Shown piece after piece: positions 10,133 to 24,334 of a DNA stretch of 64,000 nucleotides. Position numbers and translations under genes: made by a program. The DNA is from Streptomyces tendae (GTDB lineage Bacteria > Actinomycetota > Actinomycetes > Streptomycetales > Streptomycetaceae), in contig NZ_BMUY01000001.1 of the NCBI RefSeq assembly GCF_014650435.1, positions 124,001 through 188,000 on the forward strand, given 5' to 3'. The number at the start of each line of letters is the position of its first letter. Position 1 is the first letter of the stretch. The notes under the pieces are model-generated. The model worked only from the letters and a program-made list of their open reading frames with translations. It had not been told where the DNA came from and searched no databases.

Positions 10133-11538
10133 GCCCGTACCTCGCCGCTGAAGACCTCTCGATGTTCGGCACCGACCCCTGGTGGCTGGTCGTCATCAAG
10201 GCGGTCTTCTGCTTCGCCTTCCTGATGGTGACCGTGCTGTTCTCCATCGTGTGGGAGCGCAAGGTCGTCGCCTGGATGCAGCTGCGCATCGGCCCGAACC
10301 GGCACGGCCCCTGGGGCATGCTCCAGTCGCTCGCCGACGGCATCAAGCTGATGCTCAAGGAAGACGTCGTCGTCAAGCGCGCCGACAAGGCGGTTTACAT
10401 CCTCGCGCCGATCGTGGCGGCCATCCCGGCCTTCATGGCGATCGCGGTGATCCCCTTCGGGCCGGCCGGCAACGAGGTCTCGATCTTCGGCCACCGCACC
10501 GCCATGCAGCTCACCGACCTGCCGATCGCGATGCTGTTCATCCTGGCGGTCGCCTCGGTCGGCATCTACGGCATCGTGCTCGCCGGCTGGAGCTCCGGAT
10601 CGACGTACCCGCTGCTCGGCGGACTGCGCTCCTGCGCGCAGATGATCTCCTACGAGATCGCGATGGGCGCCGCGTTCGCCTCGGTGTTCCTCTACTCGGG
10701 TTCGATGTCGACCTCGGAGATCGTCGCCCAGCAGGACGACCGCTGGTACATCGTGCTGCTGCCGGTCTCCTTCATCCTGTACATCGTCACGATGGTCGGC
10801 GAGACCAACCGCGCCCCCTTCGACATGCCCGAGTCCGAGGGCGACCTGGTGGGCGGCTTCAACACCGAGTACTCGTCGATCAAGTTCGCGATGTTCATGC
10901 TCGCCGAGTACGTGAACATGGTGACGGTCTCGGCGGTCGCCACCACGCTGTTCCTCGGCGGCTGGCGGGCCCCCTGGCCGATCAGCACCTTCTGGGAGGG
11001 CGCCAACCACGGCTGGTGGCCGCTGCTCTGGTTCGTGGTCAAGGTCCAGTTGCTGCTGTTCTTCTTCATCTGGCTGCGCGGCACCCTGCCCCGGGTCCGC
11101 TACGACCAGTTGATGAAGCTCGGCTGGAAGGTCCTCATCCCGGTCTCCCTGGTCTGGCTGATGCTGGTCGCGACCGTGCGGGCCCTCAGGAACGAGAACT
11201 ACGGCTTCAGCGACATCGCCCTCTACATCGGCGGCGGCGTCCTGGTCCTGCTGCTGTTGTCGTTCCTCGTGGACATGTACCGCGACAAGGGCGGCAAGGC
11301 CGCCGACCAGCCTGCCGAGACCGGGACCGGGACGGAGGCCGGGACCGGGACGGAGGCCGCCTTCGACCCGATGGCCGGCGGATTCCCCGTCCCGCCGATG
11401 CCCGGACAGCAGGTGCCGCCGGTGCCCAGGCGCCGTCCCCGCCGGGAGCGGGAGCTGATTGTCAGTGGTGGGCCCGATACTCACAGTGACGGACCTGCGG
11501 GCGGACCTACGGATGGAAAGGAGGTGTCCGATGGCTGA
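10129..11538 (+). CDS. nuoH: NADH-quinone oxidoreductase subunit H
   Basis: A 469-residue membrane subunit that forms the quinone-cavity entrance and the first proton path. Conserved segments are [26 protein letters not shown] and [19 protein letters not shown], with the full acidic set. The last 70 or so residues are a cytoplasmic Pro/Arg/Gly-rich tail, including a twice-repeated GTGTEA encoded by a direct repeat near 11318-11360. The 3' end overlaps the nuoI start by 8 bp. Confidence 0.96.
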   Translation: MSPYLAAEDLSMFGTDPWWLVVIKAVFCFAFLMVTVLFSIVWERKVVAWMQLRIGPNRHGPWGMLQSLADGIKLMLKEDVVVKRADKAVYILAPIVAAIPAFMAIAVIPFGPAGNEVSIFGHRTAMQLTDLPIAMLFILAVASVGIYGIVLAGWSSGSTYPLLGGLRSCAQMISYEIAMGAAFASVFLYSGSMSTSEIVAQQDDRWYIVLLPVSFILYIVTMVGETNRAPFDMPESEGDLVGGFNTEYSSIKFAMFMLAEYVNMVTVSAVATTLFLGGWRAPWPISTFWEGANHGWWPLLWFVVKVQLLLFFFIWLRGTLPRVRYDQLMKLGWKVLIPVSLVWLMLVATVRALRNENYGFSDIALYIGGGVLVLLLLSFLVDMYRDKGGKAADQPAETGTGTEAGTGTEAAFDPMAGGFPVPPMPGQQVPPVPRRRPRRERELIVSGGPDTHSDGPAGGPTDGKEVSDG

Positions 11539-12208
11539 GGAACGCGAGGAACACCGGGACACCACGGAAAACGTGGACCGCAAGGGGACCGAGCCCGGTT
11601 TCATGAACCCCGTGGCCGGCTTCGGCGTGACCTTCAAGGCCATGTTCAAGAAGCGGCTGACCGAGCAGTACCCGGAACAGAAGAAGACCACCGCTCCGCG
11701 CTTCCACGGACGGCACCAGCTCAACCGCCATCCGGACGGCCTGGAGAAGTGCGTCGGCTGCGAGTTGTGCGCCTGGGCCTGTCCCGCCGACGCCATCTAC
11801 GTCGAGGGCGCGGACAACACCGACGAGGAGCGCTACTCGCCGGGCGAGCGGTACGGCCGCGTCTACCAGATCAACTACGCCCGCTGCATCCTGTGCGGCC
11901 TGTGCATCGAGGCGTGCCCCACGCGCGCGCTGACGATGACCAACGAGTTCGAGCTGGCCGACTCCAGCCGCGCCAACCTCATCTTCACCAAGGACCAGCT
12001 GCTCGCCGGTCTGGAGGAGGGCATGGTCGACTCGCCGCACGCCATCTACCCCGGCACCGACGAGCAGGACTACTACCGGGGCCTGGTCACCGAGGCCGCG
12101 CCGGGCACGGTCCAGCAGGTCGCCCACTCCAAGGGCGAGGTCGTCCAGGAGGGCGACTCGACCTTCGGCGCGACCGAGCCGGCGTCGGAGGAGGTGATCC
12201 GCCGATGA
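11531..12208 (+). CDS. nuoI: NADH-quinone oxidoreductase subunit I
   Basis: A 225-residue subunit carrying clusters N6a and N6b in two ferredoxin motifs, [12 protein letters not shown] and [12 protein letters not shown], which pass electrons from NuoG to NuoB. The ATG at 11531 is fixed by a near-perfect AAAGGAGGTG ribosome site inside the end of nuoH; an in-frame upstream start at 11459 has none. N-terminal and C-terminal flanks are charged and typical of actinobacteria. Confidence 0.96.
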   Translation: MAEEREEHRDTTENVDRKGTEPGFMNPVAGFGVTFKAMFKKRLTEQYPEQKKTTAPRFHGRHQLNRHPDGLEKCVGCELCAWACPADAIYVEGADNTDEERYSPGERYGRVYQINYARCILCGLCIEACPTRALTMTNEFELADSSRANLIFTKDQLLAGLEEGMVDSPHAIYPGTDEQDYYRGLVTEAAPGTVQQVAHSKGEVVQEGDSTFGATEPASEEVIRR

Positions 12209-13092
12209 GCGCGCAGCTCGCCGCCGCGGCGACCCTCTCCGCCGGCACCTCCACCGGAGAGGCCGTCCAGTTCTGGATCCTCGGCACGGTCGCGGTGATC
12301 GGCGCCCTGTGCACCGTCTTCATGAAGAAGGCCGTGCACAGTGCGCTGTGCCTCGCCGGGACGATGATCGTCCTGGCGGTGTTCTACCTGGCCAACGGCG
12401 CCTACTTCCTCGGCATCGTGCAGATCGTCGTCTACACCGGCGCCATCATGATGCTGTTCCTGTTCGTGGTGATGCTCGTCGGTGTCACCGCGGCGGACTC
12501 GCTGAAGGAGACCATCAAGGGCCAGCGCTGGCTGGCCCTGCTGTCCGGGCTCGGCTTCGGCATCCTGCTGATCGCCGGCATCGGCAACGCCTCCGTCTCC
12601 GAGTTCACCGGCCTCGCCCAGGCCAACGCGAACGGCAACGTGGAGGGCATCGCGTCCCTCATCTTCACGAAGTACGTCTTCGCCTTCGAGATCACCGGCG
12701 CGCTGCTCATCACGGCAGCCGTCGGCGCGATGGTGCTCACCCACCGCGAGCGCACCGAGCGCGCAAGGACCCAGCGCGAGCTGTCCGAGCAGCGCATCCG
12801 CGACGGCAAGCACCTGCCGCCGCTGCCGGCACCCGGCGTGTACGCCCGGCACAACGCGGTCGACATCGCGGGCCTGCTGCCCGACGGCACCCCCTCCGAG
12901 CTGACCGTCAGCAAGACGCTGCGCGAGCGGGGCCAGATCCGCGACGTGTCGATGGAGGCGCTCGGCGACCTCAAGGCGCTGGAGCAGCGGGCCGAGGAGC
13001 GCCTCGAACGCAAGGCGGTCGGCCCGGCGGGCTCCGGGCGGTCCGGAGCCGGGCGGTCCGACTCCACGCGGTCCGAGGAGGCGTCGAAGTGA
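12205..13092 (+). CDS. nuoJ: NADH-quinone oxidoreductase subunit J
   Basis: A 295-residue membrane subunit with five predicted helices in about the first 180 residues, including the conserved [15 protein letters not shown] helix. A hydrophilic tail of about 110 residues follows, rich in Arg/Glu, with a terminal [14 protein letters not shown] run. NuoJ takes part in the central polar axis near the quinone site. ATGA overlap with nuoI, GTGA overlap with nuoK. Confidence 0.95.
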
Positions 13093-13388
13093 ATCCCGTG
13101 AACTACCTCTACCTCGCGGCCCTGTTGTTCACGATCGGCGCCACCGGCGTGCTGATCCGGCGCAACGCGATCGTGGTCTTCATGTGCATCGAGCTGATGC
13201 TCAACGCCTGCAACCTCGCGTTCGTCGCCTTCTCCCGCATGCACGGCAACCTGGACGGCCAGATCATCGCCTTCTTCACGATGGTCGTCGCCGCCGCGGA
13301 GGTCGTGGTCGGGCTCGCGATCATCGTGTCCCTGTTCCGTTCCCGCCACTCGGCCTCGGTCGACGACGCCAGCCTGATGAAGCTGTGA
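13089..13388 (+). CDS. nuoK: NADH-quinone oxidoreductase subunit K
   Basis: A 99-residue, three-helix membrane subunit of standard length. The two conserved membrane glutamates are present in [11 protein letters not shown] and in [13 protein letters not shown]. It links the quinone end of the membrane arm to the antiporter-like subunits. The GTG start is in a GTGA overlap with nuoJ. Confidence 0.96.
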
Positions 13389-13402
13389 GGGGCTGCTGAA
13401 AC

Positions 13403-15367
13403 GTGGAGAACCTGATTGCGCTGCTGGTGGCGGCGCCCCTGCTAGGAGCGGTCGTCCTGCTGTGCGGCGGACGCCGGCTGGACCGCGTCGGCCACTGGAT
13501 CGGCACGCTGCTGGCCGCCGTGTCCTTCGTGATCGGCGTCGTCCTCTTCGCCGACCTGCTCGGCAGCGGCGCCGAGGACCGCACCCTGACGCAGCACCTG
13601 TTCAGCTGGATCCCGGTGGAGGGCTTCCAGGCCGACGTCGCCTTCCGGCTCGACCAGCTGTCGATGACGTTCGTCCTGCTCATCACCGGTGTCGGCTCGC
13701 TCATCCACCTGTACTCGGTCGCGTACATGGAGCACGACGAGCGCCGCCGCCGCTTCTTCGGCTACCTGAACCTGTTCCTCGCGGCGATGCTGATCCTCGT
13801 CCTCGCCGACAACTACCTGCTGCTGTACGTCGGCTGGGAGGGCGTCGGTCTCGCCTCCTACCTGCTGATCGGCTTCTGGCAGCACAAGCCCAGCGCCGCC
13901 ACCGCCGCGAAGAAGGCCTTCCTGGTCAACCGCGTCGGCGACATGGGCCTGTCCATCGCGATCATGCTGATGTTCCTGTGGTTCGGCACCTTCGCCTTCG
14001 GGCCGGTGCTCGGCGGCCACGGGGAGGCCGGACTCGCGAGCGGGGCGGACGAGGGCAAGCTCACCGCCATCGCCCTGATGTTGCTGCTCGCCGCCTGCGG
14101 CAAGTCCGCCCAGGTGCCGCTGCAGTCCTGGCTCGGCGACGCGATGGAGGGCCCGACCCCGGTCTCGGCCCTCATCCACGCCGCGACCATGGTGACCGCG
14201 GGCGTGTACCTGATCGTGCGGTCCGGCGCCATCTTCAACGGCGCGCCGGACGCGCAACTGGTCGTCACCATCGTCGGCGCGTTCACGCTGCTCTTCGGTG
14301 CGATCGTCGGTTGCGCGAAGGACGACATCAAGAAGGCGCTGGCCGGCTCGACCATGTCGCAGATCGGCTACATGGTGCTGGCCGCGGGCCTCGGCCCCAT
14401 CGGCTACGTCTTCGCGATCATGCACCTGGTGACGCACGGCTTCTTCAAGGCCGGGCTGTTCCTCGGCGCCGGCTCCGTCATGCACGGCATGAACGACGAG
14501 GTCGACATGCGCCGCTACGGCGGACTGCGCAAGTACATGCCGGTCACCTTCGTCACCTTCGGCCTCGGCTACCTCGCCATCATCGGCTTCCCCGGCCTGT
14601 CCGGCTTCTTCTCCAAGGACAAGATCATCGAGGCGGCGTTCGCCAAGGGCGGCACCGAGGGCTGGATCCTCGGCGCCTGCGCCCTGCTGGGCGCGGCCAT
14701 CACCGCGTACTACATGACGCGCGTGATGCTGATGACGTTCTTCGGCGAGGAGCGCTGGCGCAACGCCCCGACGCCGTCGCCGGCCAAGCCCGACGTGGAG
14801 CCCGCCGCCGAGACGCGCGGCGAGTACGAGCCGCCGCACCCGCACGAGTCGCCGGGTCTCATGACGATCCCGATGATCGTGCTGGCCGTCGGATCGGTCG
14901 CGGGCGGTGCCTTCTTCAGCATCGGCGACCGCTTCCTGCACTGGCTGGAGCCCATCACCGGGCACAGCCACGGCGACGCGCCGATCAGCGCCGGTACGGT
15001 CACCGGGGCGACGGTGGCCTGCATGGTCGTCGGCGTCGCCCTCGCCTGGGCGCAGTACGGGCGCCGTCCGGTCCCGGCCGTCGCCCCGCGCGGGTCGCTG
15101 CTCACCCGGGCCGCCCGCCGCGACCTGCTCCAGGACGACTTCAACCACGTGGTCCTGGTCCGCGGCGGCGAACACCTCACGCGCTCCCTGGTCTACGTCG
15201 ACCACACCCTGGTCGACGGAGTCGTCAACGGCACGGCGGCCTCGGTCGGCGGCCTGTCCGGGCGGATGCGCAAGCTGCAGAACGGCTTCGCGCGCTCGTA
15301 CGCGGTCTCGATGTTCGGCGGTGCGGCGCTCCTGGTCGCCGCGACCCTGCTGATGAGGGCGGTCTGA
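13403..15367 (+). CDS. nuoL: NADH-quinone oxidoreductase subunit L
   Basis: A 654-residue distal proton-pumping subunit of the Mrp-antiporter family, with about 14-16 membrane helices and the long lateral helix at the C-terminus. Key motifs: [15 protein letters not shown] (conserved Glu of the E/K pair), [20 protein letters not shown] (lysine and the broken helix) and [12 protein letters not shown]. The GTG start follows nuoK by 14 bp. A His/Glu/Pro-rich cytoplasmic loop (about residues 455-490) precedes the last helices. Confidence 0.96.
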   Translation: MENLIALLVAAPLLGAVVLLCGGRRLDRVGHWIGTLLAAVSFVIGVVLFADLLGSGAEDRTLTQHLFSWIPVEGFQADVAFRLDQLSMTFVLLITGVGSLIHLYSVAYMEHDERRRRFFGYLNLFLAAMLILVLADNYLLLYVGWEGVGLASYLLIGFWQHKPSAATAAKKAFLVNRVGDMGLSIAIMLMFLWFGTFAFGPVLGGHGEAGLASGADEGKLTAIALMLLLAACGKSAQVPLQSWLGDAMEGPTPVSALIHAATMVTAGVYLIVRSGAIFNGAPDAQLVVTIVGAFTLLFGAIVGCAKDDIKKALAGSTMSQIGYMVLAAGLGPIGYVFAIMHLVTHGFFKAGLFLGAGSVMHGMNDEVDMRRYGGLRKYMPVTFVTFGLGYLAIIGFPGLSGFFSKDKIIEAAFAKGGTEGWILGACALLGAAITAYYMTRVMLMTFFGEERWRNAPTPSPAKPDVEPAAETRGEYEPPHPHESPGLMTIPMIVLAVGSVAGGAFFSIGDRFLHWLEPITGHSHGDAPISAGTVTGATVACMVVGVALAWAQYGRRPVPAVAPRGSLLTRAARRDLLQDDFNHVVLVRGGEHLTRSLVYVDHTLVDGVVNGTAASVGGLSGRMRKLQNGFARSYAVSMFGGAALLVAATLLMRAV

Positions 15368-15372
15368 TACCG

Positions 15373-16940
<1,568 letters not shown>

Positions 16941-16944
<4 letters not shown>

Positions 16945-18599
16945 GCGCAACAGCCGTCCACAGCCTGTGGACAACGGCGGCGACGGCGGCCGACCCGATC
17001 GCCAAGATCGACGCGCCGAAGATCGAGTACGGGCAGCTGTCGCCCGTCCTCATCGTCCTCGGCGCGGCGATCATCGGAATCCTGGTCGAAGCATTCGTGC
17101 CGCGCAGGTCCCGCTACTACGCGCAGATGTTCGTGTCCGCCGTCGCGCTGATCGCGGCGTTCGCGGCGATCGTCGCCCTCGCGGCGGGCGGATACGGCAC
17201 GACCAAGGCCGGCATCGCGGCGATGGGTGCCGTCGCCGTCGACGGACCGGCCCTGTTCCTGCAGGGCACCATCCTGCTGACCAGCCTGGTCGGCCTGTTC
17301 ACCTTCGCCGAGCGGCGCCTCGACCCCGAGCAGCACGGCAACCGCGTCGACTCCTTCGCCGCGCAGGCGGCAGCCGTACCCGGCAGCGAGAGCGAGCAGA
17401 AGGCGGTCAAGGCCGGCTTCACCACGACGGAGGTCTTCCCGCTCCTCCTCTTCGCCGTCGCCGGCATGCTGGTCTTCCCGGCGGCCAACGACCTGCTGAC
17501 GCTCTTCGTGGCGCTGGAGGTCTTCTCCCTCCCGCTGTACCTGCTGTGCGCGCTGGCCCGCCGCAAGCGGCTCATGTCGCAGGAGGCGGCGGTCAAGTAC
17601 TTCCTGCTCGGCGCCTTCGCCTCGGCGTTCACCCTGTTCGGCATCGCGCTGCTCTACGGCTACGCGGGCTCCATGTCGTACGGCACGATCGCCAAGGTCG
17701 TCGACGGCACCGTCCAGAACGTCACCCCGGCGCTCGCGGACACCATGGGCAACGACGCGCTGCTGCTCGTCGGCTCCGCGCTGATCGTGATGGGCCTGCT
17801 GTTCAAGGTAGGCGCGGTGCCGTTCCACATGTGGACGCCGGACGTGTACCAGGGTGCGCCGACGCCGGTGACCGGCTTCATGGCGGCGGCGACCAAGGTG
17901 GCCGCCTTCGGCGCCCTGCTCCGCATCCTCTACGTCGTCCTGCCCGGCCTGCGCTGGGACTGGCGGCCGGTGATGTGGGGCGTGGCGATCATCACGATGC
18001 TGGCCGGTGCGATCGTCGCGATCACCCAGACCGACATCAAGCGGCTGCTGGCGTACTCGTCGATCGCGCACGCGGGCTTCATCCTCGCCGGTGTCATCGC
18101 GACCACGCCGGAGGGCATCTCGTCCGTCCTCTTCTACCTGGCCGCGTACTCCTTCGTCACGATCGGCGCCTTCGCGGTCGTGACACTGGTGCGCGACGCG
18201 GGCGGCGAGGCGACGCACCTGTCGAAGTGGGCCGGACTCGGCCGCAGGTCCCCGCTGGTGGCGGCCGTCTTCGCGGTGTTCCTGCTGGCCTTCGCCGGTA
18301 TCCCGCTGACCTCCGGGTTCTCCGGGAAGTTCGCCGTGTTCAAGGCGGCGGCGGAGGGCGGCGCGGCCCCGCTGGTCGTGATCGGTGTGATCTCGTCCGC
18401 GATCGCGGCGTTCTTCTACATCCGGGTGATCGTGCTGATGTTCTTCAGCGAGCCGCGCCCGGAGGGCCCGACCGTCGCGGTGCCGTCCCCGCTGACGATG
18501 ACGGCGATCGCCGTGGGCGTGGCGGTCACGGTGGTGCTCGGCGTGGCGCCGCAGTACTTCCTGGACCTGGCGGGTCAGGCGGGGGTGTTCGTGCGCTGA
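16941..18599 (+). CDS. nuoN: NADH-quinone oxidoreductase subunit N
   Basis: A 552-residue antiporter-like subunit, last gene of the operon. About 14 helices are predicted; the conserved Glu is in ALEVFSLPLYLLCAL and the lysine segment is FKVGAVPFHMWTPDVYQGAP. The N-terminal 20 residues (Ala/Thr-rich) are an extension. The GTG start overlaps nuoM. A strong hairpin follows 32 bp after the stop. Confidence 0.95.
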
Positions 18600-18630
18600 C
18601 GCGGCGCTCGCGGCTTCGTGGCTGCACGGC

Positions 18631-18666
18631 GTGGTCCGGTACCTCCTCGAGGAGATGCCGGACCAC
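18631..18666. terminator. Bidirectional terminator after nuoN
   Basis: Arms GTGGTCCGG (18631-18639) and CCGGACCAC (18658-18666) enclose the palindrome CTCCTCGAGGAG, making one long stem. It separates the convergent nuo operon and the Uma2-family gene, so it can serve both strands. Confidence 0.75.
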
Positions 18667-18688
18667 AGCCGTTCGCGGGGGGAGGGGG

Positions 18689-19288
18689 CTACTCGCCGCC
18701 GCGGCGCGGTTTGACGGCGGTCAGGTCCAGGTCCATCGGGAAGGGGGCGCTCACCTTCATGCGCTCGCGGAAGATGCCGACGCTGGTGTAGGCACGGGTG
18801 GTGGGCTCCAGCTCGAAGGCGTGGACGACGGCGAGGCCTTTCTCGCTCTCCACCCGCCAGTAGTGGGCGATACCGGCCCGGGCGTACTTCACGGGTTTGG
18901 TCTCGCGGTCGCGGGAGACCGACTCCGCGGAGACGACTTCGATGGCCAGGGTGACGGCCTCGGCGGGGTAGCGGGTCTGCTCCGGGTCGTCCACCACGTC
19001 GCCTCGCACGACGATCACGTCCGGCTCCGGCCGGTTCTGCCGGTCGATGTCGATGGTGAACTCTCGGACGACCTCGAACTCCGCCGGGGCGAGGGAGTGA
19101 AGCTGCCAGTTGAAGAAGTCGACAGCGCGTGAGTGGAAAAGAGTCTGCGGACTCACGAAGACGAGACTCCCGTCGATCAGCTCCGTGTGCGGAGGCAGGT
19201 TCGGAAGCCGGTCCAGGTCGTCCGCGGTCCAGCCGCCCTCCGGCGGGGTCGGCCAGTCGGGTGTGGACGCCTTCGGTGCGACGCTCAT
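18689..19288 (-). CDS. Uma2-family (DUF820) endonuclease-like protein
   Basis: A 199-residue protein of the Uma2/DUF820 family, a restriction-endonuclease fold (PD-(D/E)xK) very abundant in Streptomyces and cyanobacteria with no settled function. The acidic core is visible as RPEPDVIVV, followed by LAIEVVSAES and the lysine of KPVKYARAGIAHYW, which together form the PD..ExxS...K pattern. ATG 19288 is chosen because GGGAG lies 5 bp upstream; ATG 19300 has no ribosome site. Single gene, convergent with nuoN. Confidence 0.85.
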   Translation of the reverse strand: MSVAPKASTPDWPTPPEGGWTADDLDRLPNLPPHTELIDGSLVFVSPQTLFHSRAVDFFNWQLHSLAPAEFEVVREFTIDIDRQNRPEPDVIVVRGDVVDDPEQTRYPAEAVTLAIEVVSAESVSRDRETKPVKYARAGIAHYWRVESEKGLAVVHAFELEPTTRAYTSVGIFRERMKVSAPFPMDLDLTAVKPRRGGE

Positions 19289-19529
19289 CAGTGCTCCCAT
19301 GGGACGGAGTCTCGCGGGTGCAATCAGACTATCCGCCGGAAACGGGCAGGTCTCCCGCGAACGTGTGAACGATCGTCGTGTTCTTGACGCAGGCCGCGTC
19401 GGGCAGCCTGTGGATAACTCCCGGGCTGTCGGTGCGGACCCCTATCGTTGAGGCAGTGGTCGAGGCAGGACGGACCAGATGGACCGGACAGACCGGACGG
19501 GCGAGGTAGTACGTACGGGGGACGAGACG

Positions 19530-21566
<2,037 letters not shown>

Positions 21567-21574
21567 GGACTCGC

Positions 21575-21590
21575 CGGAGGGGAGCCTCCG
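21575..21590. terminator. Short hairpin between recQ and the flavoprotein gene
   Basis: CGGAGG-GGAG-CCTCCG, a perfect 6-bp stem between two convergent genes, 9 bp after the recQ stop. It could end both transcripts, but the stem is short. Confidence 0.45.
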
Positions 21591-21605
21591 TGCCCGTCCC
21601 CGGAG

Positions 21606-24323
21606 TCACAACGCCCGGTTCGCGTACGCCCTGACGTCGGCGTCCGTGTCGCCGGTGACGGTCGCCAGCGCCGTCCGGGCGTCCTCGGTGGTGGCCGTGT
21701 GCCGGGTCAGGGCGAGGACCGCCGCCTTGCGGACGTCGGCGTTCCGGTCGGCGAGGGCCTTGGCGAGGACGGGGACCGCGCGGTCGGAACGGGCGGCGGA
21801 CAGCGCGGTGGCCGCGCCCGCCCGCACCTGCCAGGCGGGGTCGGACAGCGCGGTGACCGCACGGGTCACCAGGGGGTCCGGGCAGCCCGTGTCCGCCAGG
21901 GCCGCGAGGGCGGCGCCGCGGACCAGGGCGTCGGGGTCCTCGGTGAGCCGGTCGAGGGCGCCGCCGGCGCGGGGCGCCGCCCGCAGTGTCCCCAGCGCCT
22001 TGGCGACCGCGACCCGCACCTCGCGGGACGGATCGTCGGCGGCCGGGGCGAGCGACTCGGCGGCGTCCAGCGAGACCAGCCCGCGCACCGCTTCGATACG
22101 CACCCGGGCATCGGGGTCGTCCAGGGCCGCGGCGAACGTGCCGGTGCTGCCCAGCCGCAGGATGCGCAGCAGGTCGAGGGCGGTGGCGCGGACGACGGGG
22201 TCGGTCTGGGCCAGTGCCTCGGCGAGGGGGCCGCCCAGGGCGGGTTCGGGCGTCAGCGTCTCGGCCAGTTCACGCAGGGAGGCGGCCGCGGCGGAGCGCA
22301 CCTCGCCGTCGGGGTCGGACAGGGCGGCGGCGAGCGCCGGACCGGTACCGGCCGGGACGGTCTCGGTGAGCACGGTGACCGCCGTGCGCCGGACGCCCGG
22401 TTCGGGATCGGACAGATACGGGCGGAGGACGGGGAGTTCGGGCTCGTCCTCGGCCAGGGCGAGCAGTTCCAGCAGCCGGGGGGAACCGGCGGCGCCGGGT
22501 TCGACGGCCGTGGTGGCCGTGGGGCGGAGCCCGGCCCCGGTGGCGAGGGGCGCGGCGTCGCGGGCCCCGGCCGTCGCCACCTGCTCCGGGTGCACCTCGC
22601 CGAGGTACCGGGAGGGGCCGCCGACCGGCGTGAAGTCGTCGATCGGAACCAGATAGGGAGCCACGGGACGAGCCGTGAACTCCATCGCACCGGAGGGGGA
22701 CTTGTGCAGATCGAGGTGGTGGAACCAGGACGCGTCGTCGCGCTCGGGGATGTCGACGCGCTCGTGGTAGAGGCCCCAGCGGGACTCCGTGCGGGCCAGG
22801 GAGGCCCGGGCGGCCATCTCCGCGCAGTCGCGGATGAAGGTGACCTCGGCGCAGCGCATCAGCTCGTGCGGGGTGCGGGCGCCCATCGCCGCGATGTCCG
22901 TGCGCATCCGCTCGAAGGACTCCAGGGCGAGCGACAGCCGGGCACCGGACTTCGGCGGCGCCACGTAGTCGTTGACGAAGCGCCGCAGCTTGTACTCGAC
23001 CTGCGGCTGCGGCGGGCCGTCGGGGTTGCCGAGCGGGCGGTAGACCAGCTCGTGCGCCTCGCGCAGTTGCTCGGGCGGCAGTTCACCGGCGTAGGTCGTG
23101 TACTGGGCGGCGTCCGCGCCCGCCAGGTCGCCGAAGACGAACGCGCCGATCATGTAGTTGTGCGGCACGCAGGCCAGGTCACCGGCCGCGTAGAGACGGG
23201 GGACGGTGGTGCGGGCGTGGTCGTCGACGCGGACGCCCGAGGCGGAGTGGCCGCCGCACAGACCGATCTCGGAGATGTGCATCTCGACGTCGTGGGTGCG
23301 GTAGTCGTGCCCGCGGCCGGCGTGGAAGGTGCCGCGTGTCGGCCGTTCGGTGGAGTGCAGGATGGACTCCAGGGCGGAGACCGACTCCTCCGGGAGGTGG
23401 CTGAGCTTCAGGTACACTGGACCGCGGTCGCTGGCGACCTCCGCGGCGAACTCGGCCATCATCTGGCCCGACCAGTAGTCGGAGTCGACGAAGCGCTCGC
23501 CGTGCCGGTTGACCTGGTAGCCGCCGAAGGGGTTGGCGACGTAGGCGCAGGCCGGGCCGTTGTAGTCCTTGATCAGCGGGTTGATCTGGAAGCATTCGAT
23601 GCCGGTCAGCTCGGCGCCCGCGTGGTAGGCCATGGAGTAGCCGTCACCGGCGTTGGTGGGGTTCTCGTAGGTGCCGTAGAGGTAGCCGGAGGCGGGCAGG
23701 CCGAGCCGGCCGGCGGCGCCGGTCGCGAGGATCACGGCGCCCGCGCGGACGGTCACGAAGCGTCCCGTGCGGGTGTTGAAGCCCGCCGCGCCCACCGCCC
23801 GCCCCTCCGCGGTCAGGATCCGCACCGGCATCACCCGGTTCTCGATGCGGATCCGCTCGCGCATCTCGCGCCGCCGCAGCTGCCGGTACAGGACCTTCTT
23901 GACGTCCTTGCCCTCCGGCATCGGCAGCACGTAGGAGCCGGACCGGTGCACCTGGCGGACGGCGTAGTCGCCGTGCTCGTCCTTCTCGAACTTCACCCCG
24001 TACGACTCGAGCCGTTGGACCATGGCGAAGCCGCGGGTGGCGGTCTGGCGGACGGTGGACTGGTCGACGATGCCGTCGTTGGCGCGGGTGATCTCGGCGA
24101 CGTAGTCGTCGGGCTCGGCGCGGCCGGGGACGACGGCGTTGTTGACGCCGTCCATGCCCATGGCGAGGGCGCCGGAGTGGCGGACGTGGGCCTTCTCCAG
24201 CAGCAGCACGTTCGCGCCGTGCTCGGCGGCGGTCAGCGCGGCCATGGTGCCGGCGGTGCCGCCGCCGATGACGAGGACGTCGCAGGAGAGTTCTTCGGCG
24301 TCGGTGAGGGCGGGGATCTCCAC
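21606..24323 (-). CDS. AprA/AsfA-like FAD oxidoreductase fused to C-terminal HEAT repeats
   Basis: 905 residues. Residues 1-600 are a fumarate-reductase/adenylylsulfate-reductase-type flavoprotein: the FAD-binding Rossmann motif VLVIGGGTAGTMAALTA (about 15-31) with LLLEKA, ILATGAAGRLG, NPFGGYQVNRHGERF and ISEIGLCGGHSASG/LYAAGDLAC near the second FAD contact. From about residue 613 to the end are nine or so HEAT-like repeats (DPEPGVR, DPDGEVR, DPDARVR, DPSREVR, DPDALVR, DPAWQVR, DRNADVR), a protein-docking surface not part of the usual enzyme. It is last in a six-gene unit with a ferredoxin and an ABC importer. By analogy to AsfA/AsfB of Pseudomonas arylsulfonate use it may reduce or desulfonate an imported compound; the substrate is not shown by the sequence. 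GTG start with GAAAGG upstream. Confidence 0.85.
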   Translation of the reverse strand: MEIPALTDAEELSCDVLVIGGGTAGTMAALTAAEHGANVLLLEKAHVRHSGALAMGMDGVNNAVVPGRAEPDDYVAEITRANDGIVDQSTVRQTATRGFAMVQRLESYGVKFEKDEHGDYAVRQVHRSGSYVLPMPEGKDVKKVLYRQLRRREMRERIRIENRVMPVRILTAEGRAVGAAGFNTRTGRFVTVRAGAVILATGAAGRLGLPASGYLYGTYENPTNAGDGYSMAYHAGAELTGIECFQINPLIKDYNGPACAYVANPFGGYQVNRHGERFVDSDYWSGQMMAEFAAEVASDRGPVYLKLSHLPEESVSALESILHSTERPTRGTFHAGRGHDYRTHDVEMHISEIGLCGGHSASGVRVDDHARTTVPRLYAAGDLACVPHNYMIGAFVFGDLAGADAAQYTTYAGELPPEQLREAHELVYRPLGNPDGPPQPQVEYKLRRFVNDYVAPPKSGARLSLALESFERMRTDIAAMGARTPHELMRCAEVTFIRDCAEMAARASLARTESRWGLYHERVDIPERDDASWFHHLDLHKSPSGAMEFTARPVAPYLVPIDDFTPVGGPSRYLGEVHPEQVATAGARDAAPLATGAGLRPTATTAVEPGAAGSPRLLELLALAEDEPELPVLRPYLSDPEPGVRRTAVTVLTETVPAGTGPALAAALSDPDGEVRSAAAASLRELAETLTPEPALGGPLAEALAQTDPVVRATALDLLRILRLGSTGTFAAALDDPDARVRIEAVRGLVSLDAAESLAPAADDPSREVRVAVAKALGTLRAAPRAGGALDRLTEDPDALVRGAALAALADTGCPDPLVTRAVTALSDPAWQVRAGAATALSAARSDRAVPVLAKALADRNADVRKAAVLALTRHTATTEDARTALATVTGDTDADVRAYANRAL

Positions 24324-24334
24324 CAGGTGGCCTT

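Noticed and set aside
19384..19416. TTGACG ... TGGATA promoter for recQ
   Set aside because: The spacing of 21 bp is too long for a standard promoter and no better pair was seen.
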